From the NCBI GenBank assembly GCA_003116995.1, contig BDSL01000021.1, positions 186,001-250,000 on the forward strand: 64,000 nt of DNA. The letters run 5' to 3'. Positions 10,954-21,564 of the stretch are shown piece by piece; within the stretch, counting starts at the first letter, position 1; the number at the start of each line of letters is the position of its first letter. This stretch comes from Yamagishiella unicocca. Taxonomy: Eukaryota; Chlorophyta; Chlorophyceae; Chlamydomonadales; Volvocaceae. The notes under the pieces were generated by a model that was given only the letters and a program-made list of their open reading frames with translations, was not told the DNA's origin and searched no databases. The position numbers and the translations under genes are program-made.

Positions 10954-13563
10954 ATGAAGACTGTTATGCCTGAAATTGACGACACATCTCAGGTAGGATG
11001 TCCAGTACGTCTGTGGGTTCCTGCACCCGTCGGGAGGTAACTTCTTCTGTTGTAGTAGTCCCGGAACAATATTTTGGTTGTAACTGTGTGCGGTGCAATG
11101 CAGTAGCCGCGTTTGCGTAGGTTTGGGCCATTTTTACCATTTACTTCCCAACGGACGCATCCTCAGGAACAAGCCTGCTTCACAGCCGCGCTGCAACCAA
11201 CTAGTAACGCGCCTTGCGCATTATCGGAAAGGCTGCGGCGTACAGTCCACGAGGCCAAGCCCCTGCGGCAAGGCGGCATCGTGCTTGGGCAACACGCAGG
11301 CTGTCCCGATGTCAATACAGACCAAATAATAAGTGTGAATCTCGTGTTGGGATCGCCTAAGGTAGTATCGGGGCACGGTTCATCTTCGCGATATTTTGGC
11401 ACCGGCACTGCAATCGGCAGCGACATCGCGGCCATCAACTCCCCTGACATCACTGATACAAAATCGGACCTGACTTCAACTGGACTAGCCGCCCTCACCA
11501 ACTCCACTCGGGGAGACAAGTTGCTGGACACCAGGGTGTGGATCGCCGGCCTTCTTGGCTCCAGCCCCAAGAGTGCGGCGGGTGCGGCTGCGAGCAGCGG
11601 CCAATCCGAGCCCGCAATGGCCATCTGCGCGTCCCCCCCCAGGGACACTCCCGGCCGGCAAGGCACGGCGCAGCGGAGGAGTACCGACAGCAGGCTGCCC
11701 CGACGTCCCGCTGCTGCGCCCGCTACCGCCGCCGGCATCAGCCTCCTGGACGCTGCCGGCTCCGGCGGGCGCAGCAGCACCGGCTACGACGGCAGCGCGT
11801 ACGACACCGCGAGCAGCCTCACCGCGGCTGCGGTGCCGGTGGGGCCGCGCACCCGCTCCTCTTCCTCCGCAACGACGATGTCGTCATCCGACGCGGCGCT
11901 GGGCGCTGTCCCGCCCGCCGCCGGCGACACCGCCGCCGGGGGCGCCTTCGTGAGCAACGTCGGGCGAGGTGCTCGTGCAGGGGTTGACGCGGGGGGGGGA
12001 GGCGATGCGGAGGATGCGCTGCTGCTGAGCGCCTACGTCGCAGCCATGCCGAGCGCGGGCATCGCCCCGGCCAACGAGCACATCCGCACAGCGTCCAAGC
12101 GGCAGCGGTCGGCCAGCGATGGTGTGTGGCCGTTCCCTCGCCAGTCTGCAGCGCAGGACGTGCCGGCCAGCATCCTCCCCAGCGCCTTGCCGCAACGGCG
12201 GCAACAGCAGCAACAGCAACACCTTCCCCAACACCATCAACAGCAACAGCAGCAACAGCAACAACAACAGCAACAGCAGCAATTGCAACAGCAACAAGAG
12301 CAGCAACAGCAGCAGCAGAGGCGGCAATCCCACGAGGTCCGGAGGCTCCCCTCGGTGTCCAACCACAACCTATCCCTCATGGACCACATCGCAGCCGGCA
12401 GGTCCTCCCTCAGCCTGGCGGCCTGCCTGCCGCGAGACGCGCCGCGCATCGACCTGAGCGACTGCAGCGACAACGGCAGCAACTGCGGAGACGGCGCCGA
12501 CACCGCCGTGAGGCTGCCGCCGCTGCAGCCAAACCACAAGGTGCTGCTGCGGGCAAGTGTGGACGGCGAGCCTGGCTCACGGCCCCGACCCGCGGGTCAC
12601 AGCTTGTTTACGGACAGCTTTGACGAGTTCGACGGCTGGCAGCAGCTGTCGCCGCTGGGCACCAGCGGCAGCAGGGGCGCCGGTCGGCCCAAGGGCGCCG
12701 CGCCCTGCCGCTCGGGCACCGTCACCGGCGTTGCGGGCTCCCCCCGGGACGCTGCCGACCTAGCCGCCGCCCACGTGCCCCAGCTGCGGTCCAGCAGCTG
12801 GAGCAGCACGAACAGCCGAGGGCCCAGCACGGCTGCGGCGGCCGTCGCGGCCGCAGCCACAACTGGAGGTTCCTCGCAGCGAGAGAGCTTGGAGCGGGGA
12901 GGCCAGGCAGCGGGGGGCCTGGCGCTGGCGGCAGCGGAGGCGGCGGAGCGGCGGATGCACGCCGCCGCCGCCGCCGGCAAGCAGTGGCCTCCAGCAGCCG
13001 CGTCGACGGCGGCCCGCACAGCGTTGCATCCCGCAGTAGCGCGTCGCTGCACCGGGGACAGCGGCGAGGGCGAGTGTGGCGGCACGCAAGGGTTGCGCGA
13101 GGGGGCCTGGAAGGCGGCCTCCCCCTGCGGCGGCCACACACCGCAGCCCCCTCAGACGACGTCGCCGGCGCACCCTGCCCCGTCACCTGCGGGCACGCCA
13201 GGTTCGGTCTCCCCTGGCGCCAAGCCGCTGCCGTGGCTGGCCTCCTCGGCTGCCGCTGCCGCCTCTGCGGGTCCCGGCAGCGCGCTGCTGCCGTCGCTGT
13301 CCTCCCCGCGGGCAGCGACGGCTGACTCGCTGCTCGACCTGAGGGGCTGCCCGGCGGCCGCCTCGCAGCACCCCGGCCAAGCGCACGCACCGCAGCCCCC
13401 AGCGACCGAGCACCAGCACCCCGAGCTCGCTAACCTCACACTCGGCGGCGACACGTCGGCGCCCCGCCGCCGCCATCCGACCCCTCTGGTGCCCACCCGC
13501 AGCCGCCGTGGCGCCCTGTCTGCTGTTACAGAGGAGGAGCCCGCAACAGCCGGACCAACGTGA
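10954..13563 (+). CDS. Gene B: Gln- and Ser-rich protein of unknown function, about 811 aa
   Basis: The main exon is 11167-13563, entered through a CCTCAG acceptor. The ORF in this exon has no early Met, so at least one upstream exon is needed. The best candidate is 10954-10992 (MKTVMPEIDDTSQ), which ends at a GTAGGA donor in matching phase; this first exon is tentative. The protein has Ser/Ala-rich regions, a poly-Gln tract at about 12205-12320 broken by His and Leu, and a more varied block around LFTDSFDEFDGWQQLSP. It ends TEEEPATAGPT. No known domain was recognised. A TGTAA lies 48 bases past the stop. Confidence 0.55.
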
Positions 13564-13610
13564 GGCAACAGAATCATGACGGGCAGTCCTCACCGCGTAT
13601 GTAGTATCCC

Positions 13611-13615
13611 TGTAA
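13611..13615 (+). terminator. TGTAA polyadenylation signal of gene B
   Basis: TGTAA sits 48 bases after the gene B stop codon. This is a normal position for the chlamydomonad signal and supports 13563 as the true 3' end of the coding region. Confidence 0.55.
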
Positions 13616-15880
13616 CCCTGAGGCCGCCGCTTGCGTGTGTGTGAGCGCAAGAGCAGCATTGTTTCGGGGGGGGGTTAAGGCTGCCCCTGCGGTTTAGTTG
13701 AAAGCGTTTTTTATGAGTCATGGTGCAAGGGTGGTGCAAGGGGGAGTGGAGGTCACAGCACGCCTCCGAGGTTGGATCCAGAATTGCAGGTGCGGCCTCG
13801 ATGCGGTGTTAGCCGCTGAGCGGTGTGTGGGATCGTGAGCCTCCGGGCGGTACGACGCAGTACAGTGCAGTCTAGTGCAGTGCCGAGCTGTAGGCTCGAA
13901 GCTTGAGGGATCAGAGGACTAGGCTGATGACGGCGGCACCTGGGCCCTCCGGCCTGGAGACCCGGACGAGCAGGGGCCGAGCGAGGGAGGGGTTCGTGAG
14001 AGATCCGCTACCGAATGTGCCCGGGTGGATTTAGTGTGCGGCAATTTATATGAATCCTAGTACGTACGGTGGTTTGGTCCCGGAGCGGCCCTAGGTGTGG
14101 CTCCAATCCCGGCAACTGCCCTCCACTCTTAACGCGGGTAAATATGCTGGCGACAATGGCGACAATGCTGACGGTGACAATGACGTTGATGGTGATGGTG
14201 GTGGTGATGCTGACGTGGAATAAACGGAGATGTTTGATGATTGCTGGTGCGAGTGCGGTCGGTATGGGAGCGCTCCAAGAGCTGGGCACTCCCCGGTGGC
14301 GCCCCAGCACTGCCTTGAAGCGGCGCGCCGAAGGGCCACCACGTCAAGCGCCGACTGTGAACCCATGCCACCAGTCGATGGTGACACGGGGTGCGAGGAG
14401 TTCGTCGCCTTCGTTCTGCTGTCTTCGTGCCGGCAGAACCCGAGCGTTGTCCCTGGTGTGCGGATCGCGGCGCCACCACGTGCGTCACCACGTGCCGCGG
14501 GCAGCGGGGCTGTGGGCCCTCTTGTACTGGTTGGCCGCTGGTCCGCGTGTGGTGGCACGTGCCGTATGGATATGTTGGGAGGTGCACCGAATTGGGACTC
14601 GTACCTTACGTGTCTGCAGCTTCACTGGCGCAGTGTGCTGTCCTGGGGCTGGCGGGGGCCTATTAGCTCCCGTCTGCCACCCGGATGGATGCGGCCCCCA
14701 GGTGGTCCCTGCAGCAATATCCAAGTGCGCTATTTTGGGCGGCCATTCGGCTGCCAGCTGCGCCTCGCCTGGACCTGACCATGACGAGGGCGCCGCAACT
14801 CGCGCTCCCATGTTTCGACGAGGGGTGCGGTCGTGTTGCGCCAGTTGCGCGGAGCAGTTCGGTGCTGGTGCTAGGGTGACATGTGCATACATACAGGGGC
14901 GGCTAACAGAGCTGGGGAGCCTTCCCTCCAGGCCCGTTGTGCGCTTCTGCTCGAAGCGACCTTTACGCGCATCTCGTGATCAAGGTCCCAATAATTTTGA
15001 TTTCTCCTTCTGGTGTCGTACCGACTCCTGGCAAGCATAAGCAAATACTGTTGGGCTTAGGATGCGTCTGTTTTTGCATGGTGGAGTGGCGGGCGGCAAG
15101 GTGGCCCCATATGCGCAGTCGCAGCTGCCTCGAGTTGAAGCTCCTGGTGGGCAGCTAATGTAAGGCACCGGAGATAGCCCTATCCGGAAATGCGGTAGTC
15201 CAGGGGGGGCCGGGGAATGATGTGTAGACGGCGGCGTCGGTCGTCCTGCCGTGCGCGTGTTTGTCCAGCTCGTCATCCCGTACTCCGTTGCCGCAGCCCC
15301 CATCACCTTGAGGCGAGCTTAGCCCGACGTTGATACCCGGGATGAAGCGAACTTAGAGCGCGCCTGCACGTCTGGAACAGCCCAACCCAAGCAAGCGGTA
15401 TGCGCAGTCGGGGTTTTAGGCAGAAAACTAGATTGATGCCGTTCACCCAGACGGCTTGGATCCACGTGTAACCTAGTAATACTTGTACTGTGGTAGTAAT
15501 ACCGGTGCCATTCATAGTTTGACCTTCACAAACAGTCATGGCGCTTCGTGGCGCTGCTACCCCCAGTCATTCTGCGGTGCGGGAACCTAGCTACGCTGTA
15601 TGTAATTTTAACTTGGCGTGTCACATCCTCCTCCTGATTCACAGCGGAAACGACTAATGCCCGGTGCTCCCGAACACCTTTGCGTCGAACAGGCGATCTG
15701 CAGGCTGCGGCTGCTGCACCCTTCGTTTCAGTGTTGCTATTGCCACGTGTCCAGGTCTCCAGGATGATGCTCCAGGGGTTCTTGGGAAGGCAAGTAAAGC
15801 AGAGTAAAGTTCCGGGATGACCGGGGCCAGCAGTAAATTGCGAACAGGGTCTCCCAGGGGACTCTCGGCGGCTGCTGCCT
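13616..15880. other. Spacer after gene B, no recognised gene
   Basis: Several overlapping frames of 100-300 codons exist here (the longest about 14069-15040, plus). Their translations are not repetitive in the manner of the neighbouring genes, carry no domain I know, and compete in several frames at once. A run of GAC/GAT-like triplets lies near 14150-14215. I treat the stretch as non-coding. Confidence 0.45.
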
Positions 15881-15892
15881 GGTAGTAGTAGC

Positions 15893-16980
15893 TGTTACAG
15901 GGGGCCCAGACCATAAGGTAGAGCCATCGGGCGCATCGCCTGACACCGAAGGAGACGCAGAAAGAAGAATAAACCAGTCGACTAAGATGTGACAAACCAC
16001 CAGAAACCCCGAACAAGGGGCCAGAGAACAAACAGCGGCACCAACCGCCCAGGGGGATGTAGCCTACCGGTATATGGCCCCCCTATTAGCAATACACCAA
16101 CTGCAGCCCAAGCACCCCCTCGTTCAGAACAACCAGTAGAGCGCTTCAACAAGTCGAGCAGAGACCCCCTGCTGAGACCCAAGAAGATTCCTCCCACACC
16201 AGACCAGCACCCAGCCCGAAATAAGGAGGAGCAGTAAGGGAGCTCCCGCAGGAGCACCGGCCAGCCGGGGCCTAATCCGACCCCTCACAACTGGGCGCCG
16301 GACCAACACACTCTAGTCGGCCTTGAACAACCCGGATCAGACGGCGTTGAGGACCAACCCCTCCCCAAACCTTGTTCGGGGCCCCCAGTGCCGTGAAGCC
16401 CCGCAACGGGACCAGAAAGTCCACTACCCCACGCCGAATCGCGCGATCGCGCAAAACGACACCAGGGGAGATCCCCTCCGACGCCTTTACAGCAGCCGCC
16501 ATGCACCTCCGCCCAACCTACATCGCGCTAACAGCCGCTAGCACCCCGACGTCCCAAACACCTTGCTGCACCCCCGGAGGGGCCAACACCAACCACACTT
16601 GATCCCGGGACACACCCGCGCCCTCCCGTACAGCCAAGTGGTCGACGACGGCTTGAGCTACCGGGCAGCTCCAGGTGTGCTGCCGAGTGGAGAGCCCGCC
16701 TGGCACCGCACCAGCGCCTTCACCACAACCGCACGGACAGGCCACTGCCCCCCGCACGTGGGAGTTGCCAAGCGGAGGAATCCCATCAACCCTGAGCCGC
16801 CACCATCCCTCCTTGTGGGAGGTCTCTCAGCGCAGACCCTGCCATAACCTCCGGAACGCGCCTGGTAGTTCCCAGAAAGCCAAGTGTAGCTCAGAGGCCA
16901 CCGCTGTGCCTCCCAGCGCCTCTCGAACAAACGAGCATGCGCGACCGCGCGAGCTGCCACCGTTTTCGATAGTTGCATGC
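15893..16980 (-). mobile_element. Broken L1-type LINE fragment: ORF2 C-terminus and 3' end
   Basis: On the minus strand, 16757-16518 encodes a Cys-rich motif (CPCG followed by RQHTWSCPVAQAVVDHL) and then VWDVGVLAAVSAM. These resemble the C-terminal CCHC-like region of algal L1 ORF2 proteins. A further piece, GVVDFLVPLRGFTALGAP, continues in another frame at 16502-16272, so the reading frame is broken. The element ends in a characteristic terminus, GATGCGCCCGATGGCTCTAC followed shortly by CTGTAACAG. That terminus recurs at 17739 and 33464. The reverse transcriptase core is absent, so this is a 5'-truncated dead copy. Confidence 0.65.
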
Positions 16981-16985
16981 ATGAT

Positions 16986-17475
16986 CGCGATTCTGTTATC
17001 TCCGGGCGCGTTGGTAGGTGCGCCTAGGGCGCCGTCTGCCCGGTTTTACGTTTTCTCCGTCCTCTTGACATTAGTTTGTTGGGACTGCCCCTCGTGCTGA
17101 AGTTCCGTCTGCTGGCCGGCTTCTGGTTGGCGCATCCTTTCGCAGGTGGGTGGCACCCTGGGCCGCCGGCGGTTTTCGTCCCCAGCCCCTCGGTCTGGGC
17201 TGTCTCGTCCCACCTTTTTTCCCTGTGATAGGCCTTGGGATGCCTGGGTTAATATTAATACTAACTTGTAGGGGTCCCGCCGTTCTGGGCGAGCCGGGTG
17301 TCTTGTTTGTTGTTTCCCTGTGCCGTTTGGGGCGTCTGCTGGCTGCTAGCGTTGGCTTCTAGTGCGATGAGGTAGTGGTAACTGTTAGAGTGGGCCCAGA
17401 CCATGTGGTGAGGTATCGATTAGGGCCCCCGCTTGTCCTGGCTTGTCCTGAGCTCGCCCGGGCTTGCAGAGGCTG
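16986..17475 (+). repeat. Dispersed repeat family R1, copy 1
   Basis: Starting near TAGGTGCGCCTAGGGCGCC at 17020, this plus-strand stretch is closely similar to the reverse complement of about 24400-24900, and more weakly to that of 26830-27360. Shared landmarks are CGTCCTCTTG, GGGACTGCCC, GCTGGCTGCTAGCG and a terminal segment with TTGTCCTG and CGCCCGGGCTTG. The copies are probably retroelement 3' untranslated regions. Confidence 0.55.
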
Positions 17476-17734
17476 AAAAGCATATTAAATAATAGTGATG
17501 TTTTAAGCTCAGGCGAATTAGTGGTGAACCCTTTCGTGGCATAGGCTGGCGATAAACGCTGAAATCGCAAAGTCGGTCATTGCTTGTTAGTCAGCCACTC
17601 CGATCACACTTTTGCACGCCAAATGAGGCCTATACAAACACATCCAGAAACCCTCGACCCCAGCTTCTATGTTCCCCTTGCGAGGCCTTCAACGAACGCC
17701 TTCTCCCCTCTAAGTGAGCACAAACTGGTCTGTT

Positions 17735-17820
17735 CTCCTTCCTGCGTCTCTTTCGGTGTCAGGCGATGCGCCCGATGGCTCTACCTTATGGTCTGGGGTC
17801 CACTGTAACAGGTCACCACA
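17735..17820 (+). repeat. L1-like 3' terminal fragment, plus orientation
   Basis: This stretch repeats the terminus seen inverted at 15893-15965: GGTGTCAGGCGATGCGCCCG, then GGCTCTACCTTATGGTCTGG, then CACTGTAACAG. It is only about 80 bases long, so it is a relic. Confidence 0.6.
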
Positions 17821-19659
17821 AAACCAGGGCCGATCACGACCCCACAATCACGGCAGCCGGCCCCTCACACGCAAGGCGACCGGAAACTACTCCCCCAAAA
17901 AGGTGTCGAGGCTCCACTGCGGCCCGTTGCGGCCCAACCCTTCCGCAGAGGGTGCCCTGACAGCAGCCGCTGAGGTTTCGCTCGGCGCTCCCGAGCAGCT
18001 GGGGCTAAATTCCGGTCAATGAGCTGCGCTGCCGCCCCCGCTAGCACTTCCACGGCGGTGTCTGAGGGCAGGGCGCCGTGCTTCATGTGCCCTAGTCCTA
18101 AGTCGCTTCCTGAAACAGCATGTTCTCCCGAGACCGCTCAGGCCCTCGAGCGCCCCACCCGCACACCAACGCACGAACCAGCACACCTACCCACCAGTTA
18201 TGAATGGGACAGCCTTTCATGAAGTCCCTGCTCTGGGAGCTAGAACACGGCAGGCGTGGCGAGACTGGTCGCTGGCTAGTATCTCCATCCGTCACAGTTG
18301 CAAGCAGTGTGATGCCACACTGCCGTCGGGACTGACGGGGTGGGCAGGGCTTGGCCACACGGCACTGAGGTAGAGGCGACTTGGTCAGGCAACTTGGGGC
18401 ACCGTACACACAGCCTGTGACGGGCAGGGCCGGGCTTTCGTTTGATTTTGTTTCCCTCTCCCGTCGCTTTTAGCTGTCCCGTCGCTTTTCGCTTTGTTAT
18501 GTGAACACAGCCTCTGCGACTATGTGCGTGTAAACGTTCCTGTGCACAGGGTAGTAAGGGCCCCCGGCAGTTTGCTAGCTGCTGACTGAGCGCGCGAAGG
18601 GGACAAGGCGCTGCTCTGGGCTTCTCGCCGCGCCGACACCTAGCTACTGCGCCTATCCGCCGGCCAGGACCAGCGAGGAAAGAGGGAAGTCCGTGCGTCG
18701 TGGCACCTGTAGCCCAGGGGAAGCCCGGGACCTGCCACATTACTTAACCATGAAGTGCAGGCCCGTGCAGATCCTATTCACGGTACATTTGTACGGCTGC
18801 TGAGGGCGGGGAGATCAGCCGCCCTTTCCTATGTGACCCCGTATGTTCCATGCAGTCGGGATCACATGAACAAACGTCTGAATGGGAGGGCAAGATTGCA
18901 TTTTTATTGCACGTTCGGTGTCGAATGAACGCATAGCACGGCACCTCACGGCCGGACACCTTCCCTGACCATACAGCTTCGCGACCCAAGCCTGAATTCC
19001 AACAGTGATACTTGGTGCGAGCCCCTCCGCGACGGTGGCACCGTCCTCCTTACATCACTTGCCTTGTATGCCATACAATAGCGAACGCATACAGGCGTAT
19101 GGTCAGGGGAACCCCCCTAGAGCGGGCTTATTTTGCCGGTGCCGGGTAAAATGTCGAAACCTTGGTGAGAACTTTTTGTGAAACGCGCCCGTACAATATG
19201 GAACTCGTCCGCTCGCACTGAATAATAAATGTATTAGTGGCGCAGTACCCTTTGCTGATCCTGGATCAGGGTAGCGACTAGTGCCGTCAACGGCAAGAAC
19301 ACTGGATGTCGTCAGTTAAACAGCACATGTGTAAAGGCACCAGGTTACTACAAGTGTCAACTCTCTTGCTAGATACATAAAATTCCATCCTAGATGTGCT
19401 GGGAGCGTGCCTAAAGGGTGTGCAAGGTCTTCGTCATGATATTAGCATGAAACGGTTCCCATACTCTTCTAAACGCATACTTTGCGCTATTGTTCGTCTA
19501 GATTCAATGTACATTAGCACAATGCGGCAGCAATGCTTGGCTTAATCCCGTGCTTGTAATAAAGCGACTATAAGCGCCCCCAATTGTCGCCAACTGTGCG
19601 GCAGGCACAGGCTACGTCGGCCCTCAGCAGCGGTGGTATTTTTCAAAGCTGGAAGGCAA
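17821..19659. other. Spacer before gene C, no recognised gene
   Basis: GC content falls steadily towards 19.2 kb. The frame at 18276-18740 (minus) has no recognisable domain. The last few hundred bases are likely the promoter and 5' UTR of gene C. Confidence 0.45.
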
Positions 19660-21564
19660 ATGGGGCGTCTAACGTATATCATTGAGTCACCAGCTCCCGC
19701 ACCGTCAGCAGTAACTCCAGTGAACCTTGCCTTCGCTGCCGCGGCCGTCGCAAGGGCTTCATGGGGAGCGAATAAGGACCGCGAGAATATTTGGGACCTT
19801 GAACCATTCGCCGAGGCCTCAGTGCATGGCGGAGCGGTCAACGACTTCGCGACCCTGTTGAGAAGTTCTACCTCCTATTCCGGCGCTGGCGTCGCCCCAG
19901 TTCCGGCGCCTGCGCCGGCACCAAGGATATCTCGCGGCAACACTATCGTCGTGCCATTTGCTCCTGAAGTGGTCGGCGTCCACGACGTCCCTCGGAACAG
20001 CGTGCTCTTCCGAGCTCATGCCGATGAAAAGCCCATGGCCAGCTCGCTCCCGCCCGCGGAGGCCCTCGCGCCGTCCGCAAACGAGGTAGCCAGCATCCTG
20101 CAAGACCGCCGAGTGCGCAGCAACATGACCCTGCCCGAAGATGGCCAGTTCACGTTGCGCCGTAAGCCCCAGCGCTCCCAGTCCTTCACGCACGGCCTGG
20201 ACGCGGATCCTGGCGGCAGCGACGGCGGGTGGATTCGGAAGGGGAGCTACGGCAATCTCCACCTCGGAGGCGGCTTGGCCCGGCCCGTTGGGGTTCTTTC
20301 GGCCTCCGAAGTTGCAAGTGACGGGCTGCTAACCATGGACGAGGGCGACGAGGGCGATGAGGTTGACGACTCGGATGTGTTCCCTGAACGGGGCGGGGAT
20401 GCGTGCGTCGCCTTTCCGGAACGCGGTGGGGACGGTGAGCGAGATGGCTGCCTGGTGCTCCCCGTGCTCCGAACCCTACTGGCCATGCAAGAGGACAGCC
20501 CCCGGCCAGGGCGCTCCGGCGGGCCCGCCTCCCCCGTGCCGTCCCCTGGCGCCCACCACGCTATAGGCCATGGAGGTAGCACCAGCTCCGGCGCCAGCGG
20601 CTCCATGTCTCGGCAGGTGTCATCACACGCACTGCGCGCCTCGTCCTCCATCGCCCACAGCAGCACGCTACTGCGCCAGGCCACAGTCGCGTTCGCTACG
20701 AGCGGCATCGGCAGCCCGGGGGGGGGCGCCGCCCTGGCGCGCCAGCCCTCCATGCTCTCCCCCGCGCGACGCCGAGTGGGCTTGCCTGCCGAGGCGAACC
20801 GGCTAACCCGCCAGCCCGGCAGCCGCCTCCCGCCCCCAATAGACGATGAGGGTCGCCAGAGCATGGAGATGGAGTTTGTGGGCCGTACTCAGTCGTACAG
20901 CGTCTCCAATATGTCTCCGATCACTGCCGTATCACGGACGGTAGCCAAGAGCGCGGTGCGGGCCACCTCGACAGGCTTAGTGGGCACGAACACTGGCGGA
21001 GGCTTGTTCTCACCGACACCACCATCAATAGCACCGCCTCCTCCGCCTGCTGCTTCTGCTGCCACCTCGCCTAGCGGCTCCAGCCAGGTGCAGGTGCTGT
21101 CGCCGAATGGCCGGCAGCAAGGCCAGGGCAGCAACCGGGCAGCGGCAAAGCCTCAGCCTCAGCCGCCCAGCAAGGCAAAGTCCAAGGACTTGTTTTCCTG
21201 GACGCACAAGCTGGGCAAGGGCAAGTGGCTCTGGTCCGGGGGCAGCACCGGGGGGAGCAGCTCGGATGCGGTGTCGCCCGTGGTGTCAGTGTCGGATGGC
21301 CCGAGTGTTCACGGCGGCGGCGGCGGCACGCCAATGCGCTCCAGCCAGAGCGGTGGGGCGATGCCTTCGCTGCAGCAGCTGCAGGGCTACGCTGCCGGGC
21401 GGGATCCGTCGATGCAGCTGCCTCCCATCGAGGTCACGTCTGTCAGGCGCAGGCCGGGGCCTGGCAGTGGTGCTTACGCGCCAGCTGAGGTGCAGTCTCC
21501 AGCCGGTAGCCCGGTGGCCAGGGGAGTGGCGGTGGCGGCTTCGGGACCAGTGAAGCGTTGTTAA
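19660..21564 (+). CDS. Gene C: Ser/Gly-rich protein of unknown function, about 634 aa, paralogue of gene D
   Basis: A single long exon runs from the ATG at 19660 (MGRLTYIIESPAP) to the stop at 21564; an additional 5' exon cannot be excluded. Its N-terminal third is better ordered than in genes A and B. It contains LAPSANEVASILQDRR, an acidic block (DEGDEGDEVDDSD) and CLVLPVLRTLLAM. Gene D has the same three elements in the same order: IAPSSGEVRMVLMRRR, an acidic patch, RLVLPVLESLIAL. The C-terminal half is Ser-, Gly- and Pro-rich, with a short basic-aromatic motif DLFSWTHKLGKGKWLWSGG. No known domain, signal peptide or membrane segment is visible. The role is unknown. Confidence 0.6.
   Translation: MGRLTYIIESPAPAPSAVTPVNLAFAAAAVARASWGANKDRENIWDLEPFAEASVHGGAVNDFATLLRSSTSYSGAGVAPVPAPAPAPRISRGNTIVVPFAPEVVGVHDVPRNSVLFRAHADEKPMASSLPPAEALAPSANEVASILQDRRVRSNMTLPEDGQFTLRRKPQRSQSFTHGLDADPGGSDGGWIRKGSYGNLHLGGGLARPVGVLSASEVASDGLLTMDEGDEGDEVDDSDVFPERGGDACVAFPERGGDGERDGCLVLPVLRTLLAMQEDSPRPGRSGGPASPVPSPGAHHAIGHGGSTSSGASGSMSRQVSSHALRASSSIAHSSTLLRQATVAFATSGIGSPGGGAALARQPSMLSPARRRVGLPAEANRLTRQPGSRLPPPIDDEGRQSMEMEFVGRTQSYSVSNMSPITAVSRTVAKSAVRATSTGLVGTNTGGGLFSPTPPSIAPPPPPAASAATSPSGSSQVQVLSPNGRQQGQGSNRAAAKPQPQPPSKAKSKDLFSWTHKLGKGKWLWSGGSTGGSSSDAVSPVVSVSDGPSVHGGGGGTPMRSSQSGGAMPSLQQLQGYAAGRDPSMQLPPIEVTSVRRRPGPGSGAYAPAEVQSPAGSPVARGVAVAASGPVKRC

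Noticed and set aside
14069..15040. Plus-strand open frame of about 320 codons after gene B
   Set aside because: Comparable frames overlap it on both strands, the translation has no domain or normal composition, and it starts within GAC/GAT-like repeats. I regard it as chance.
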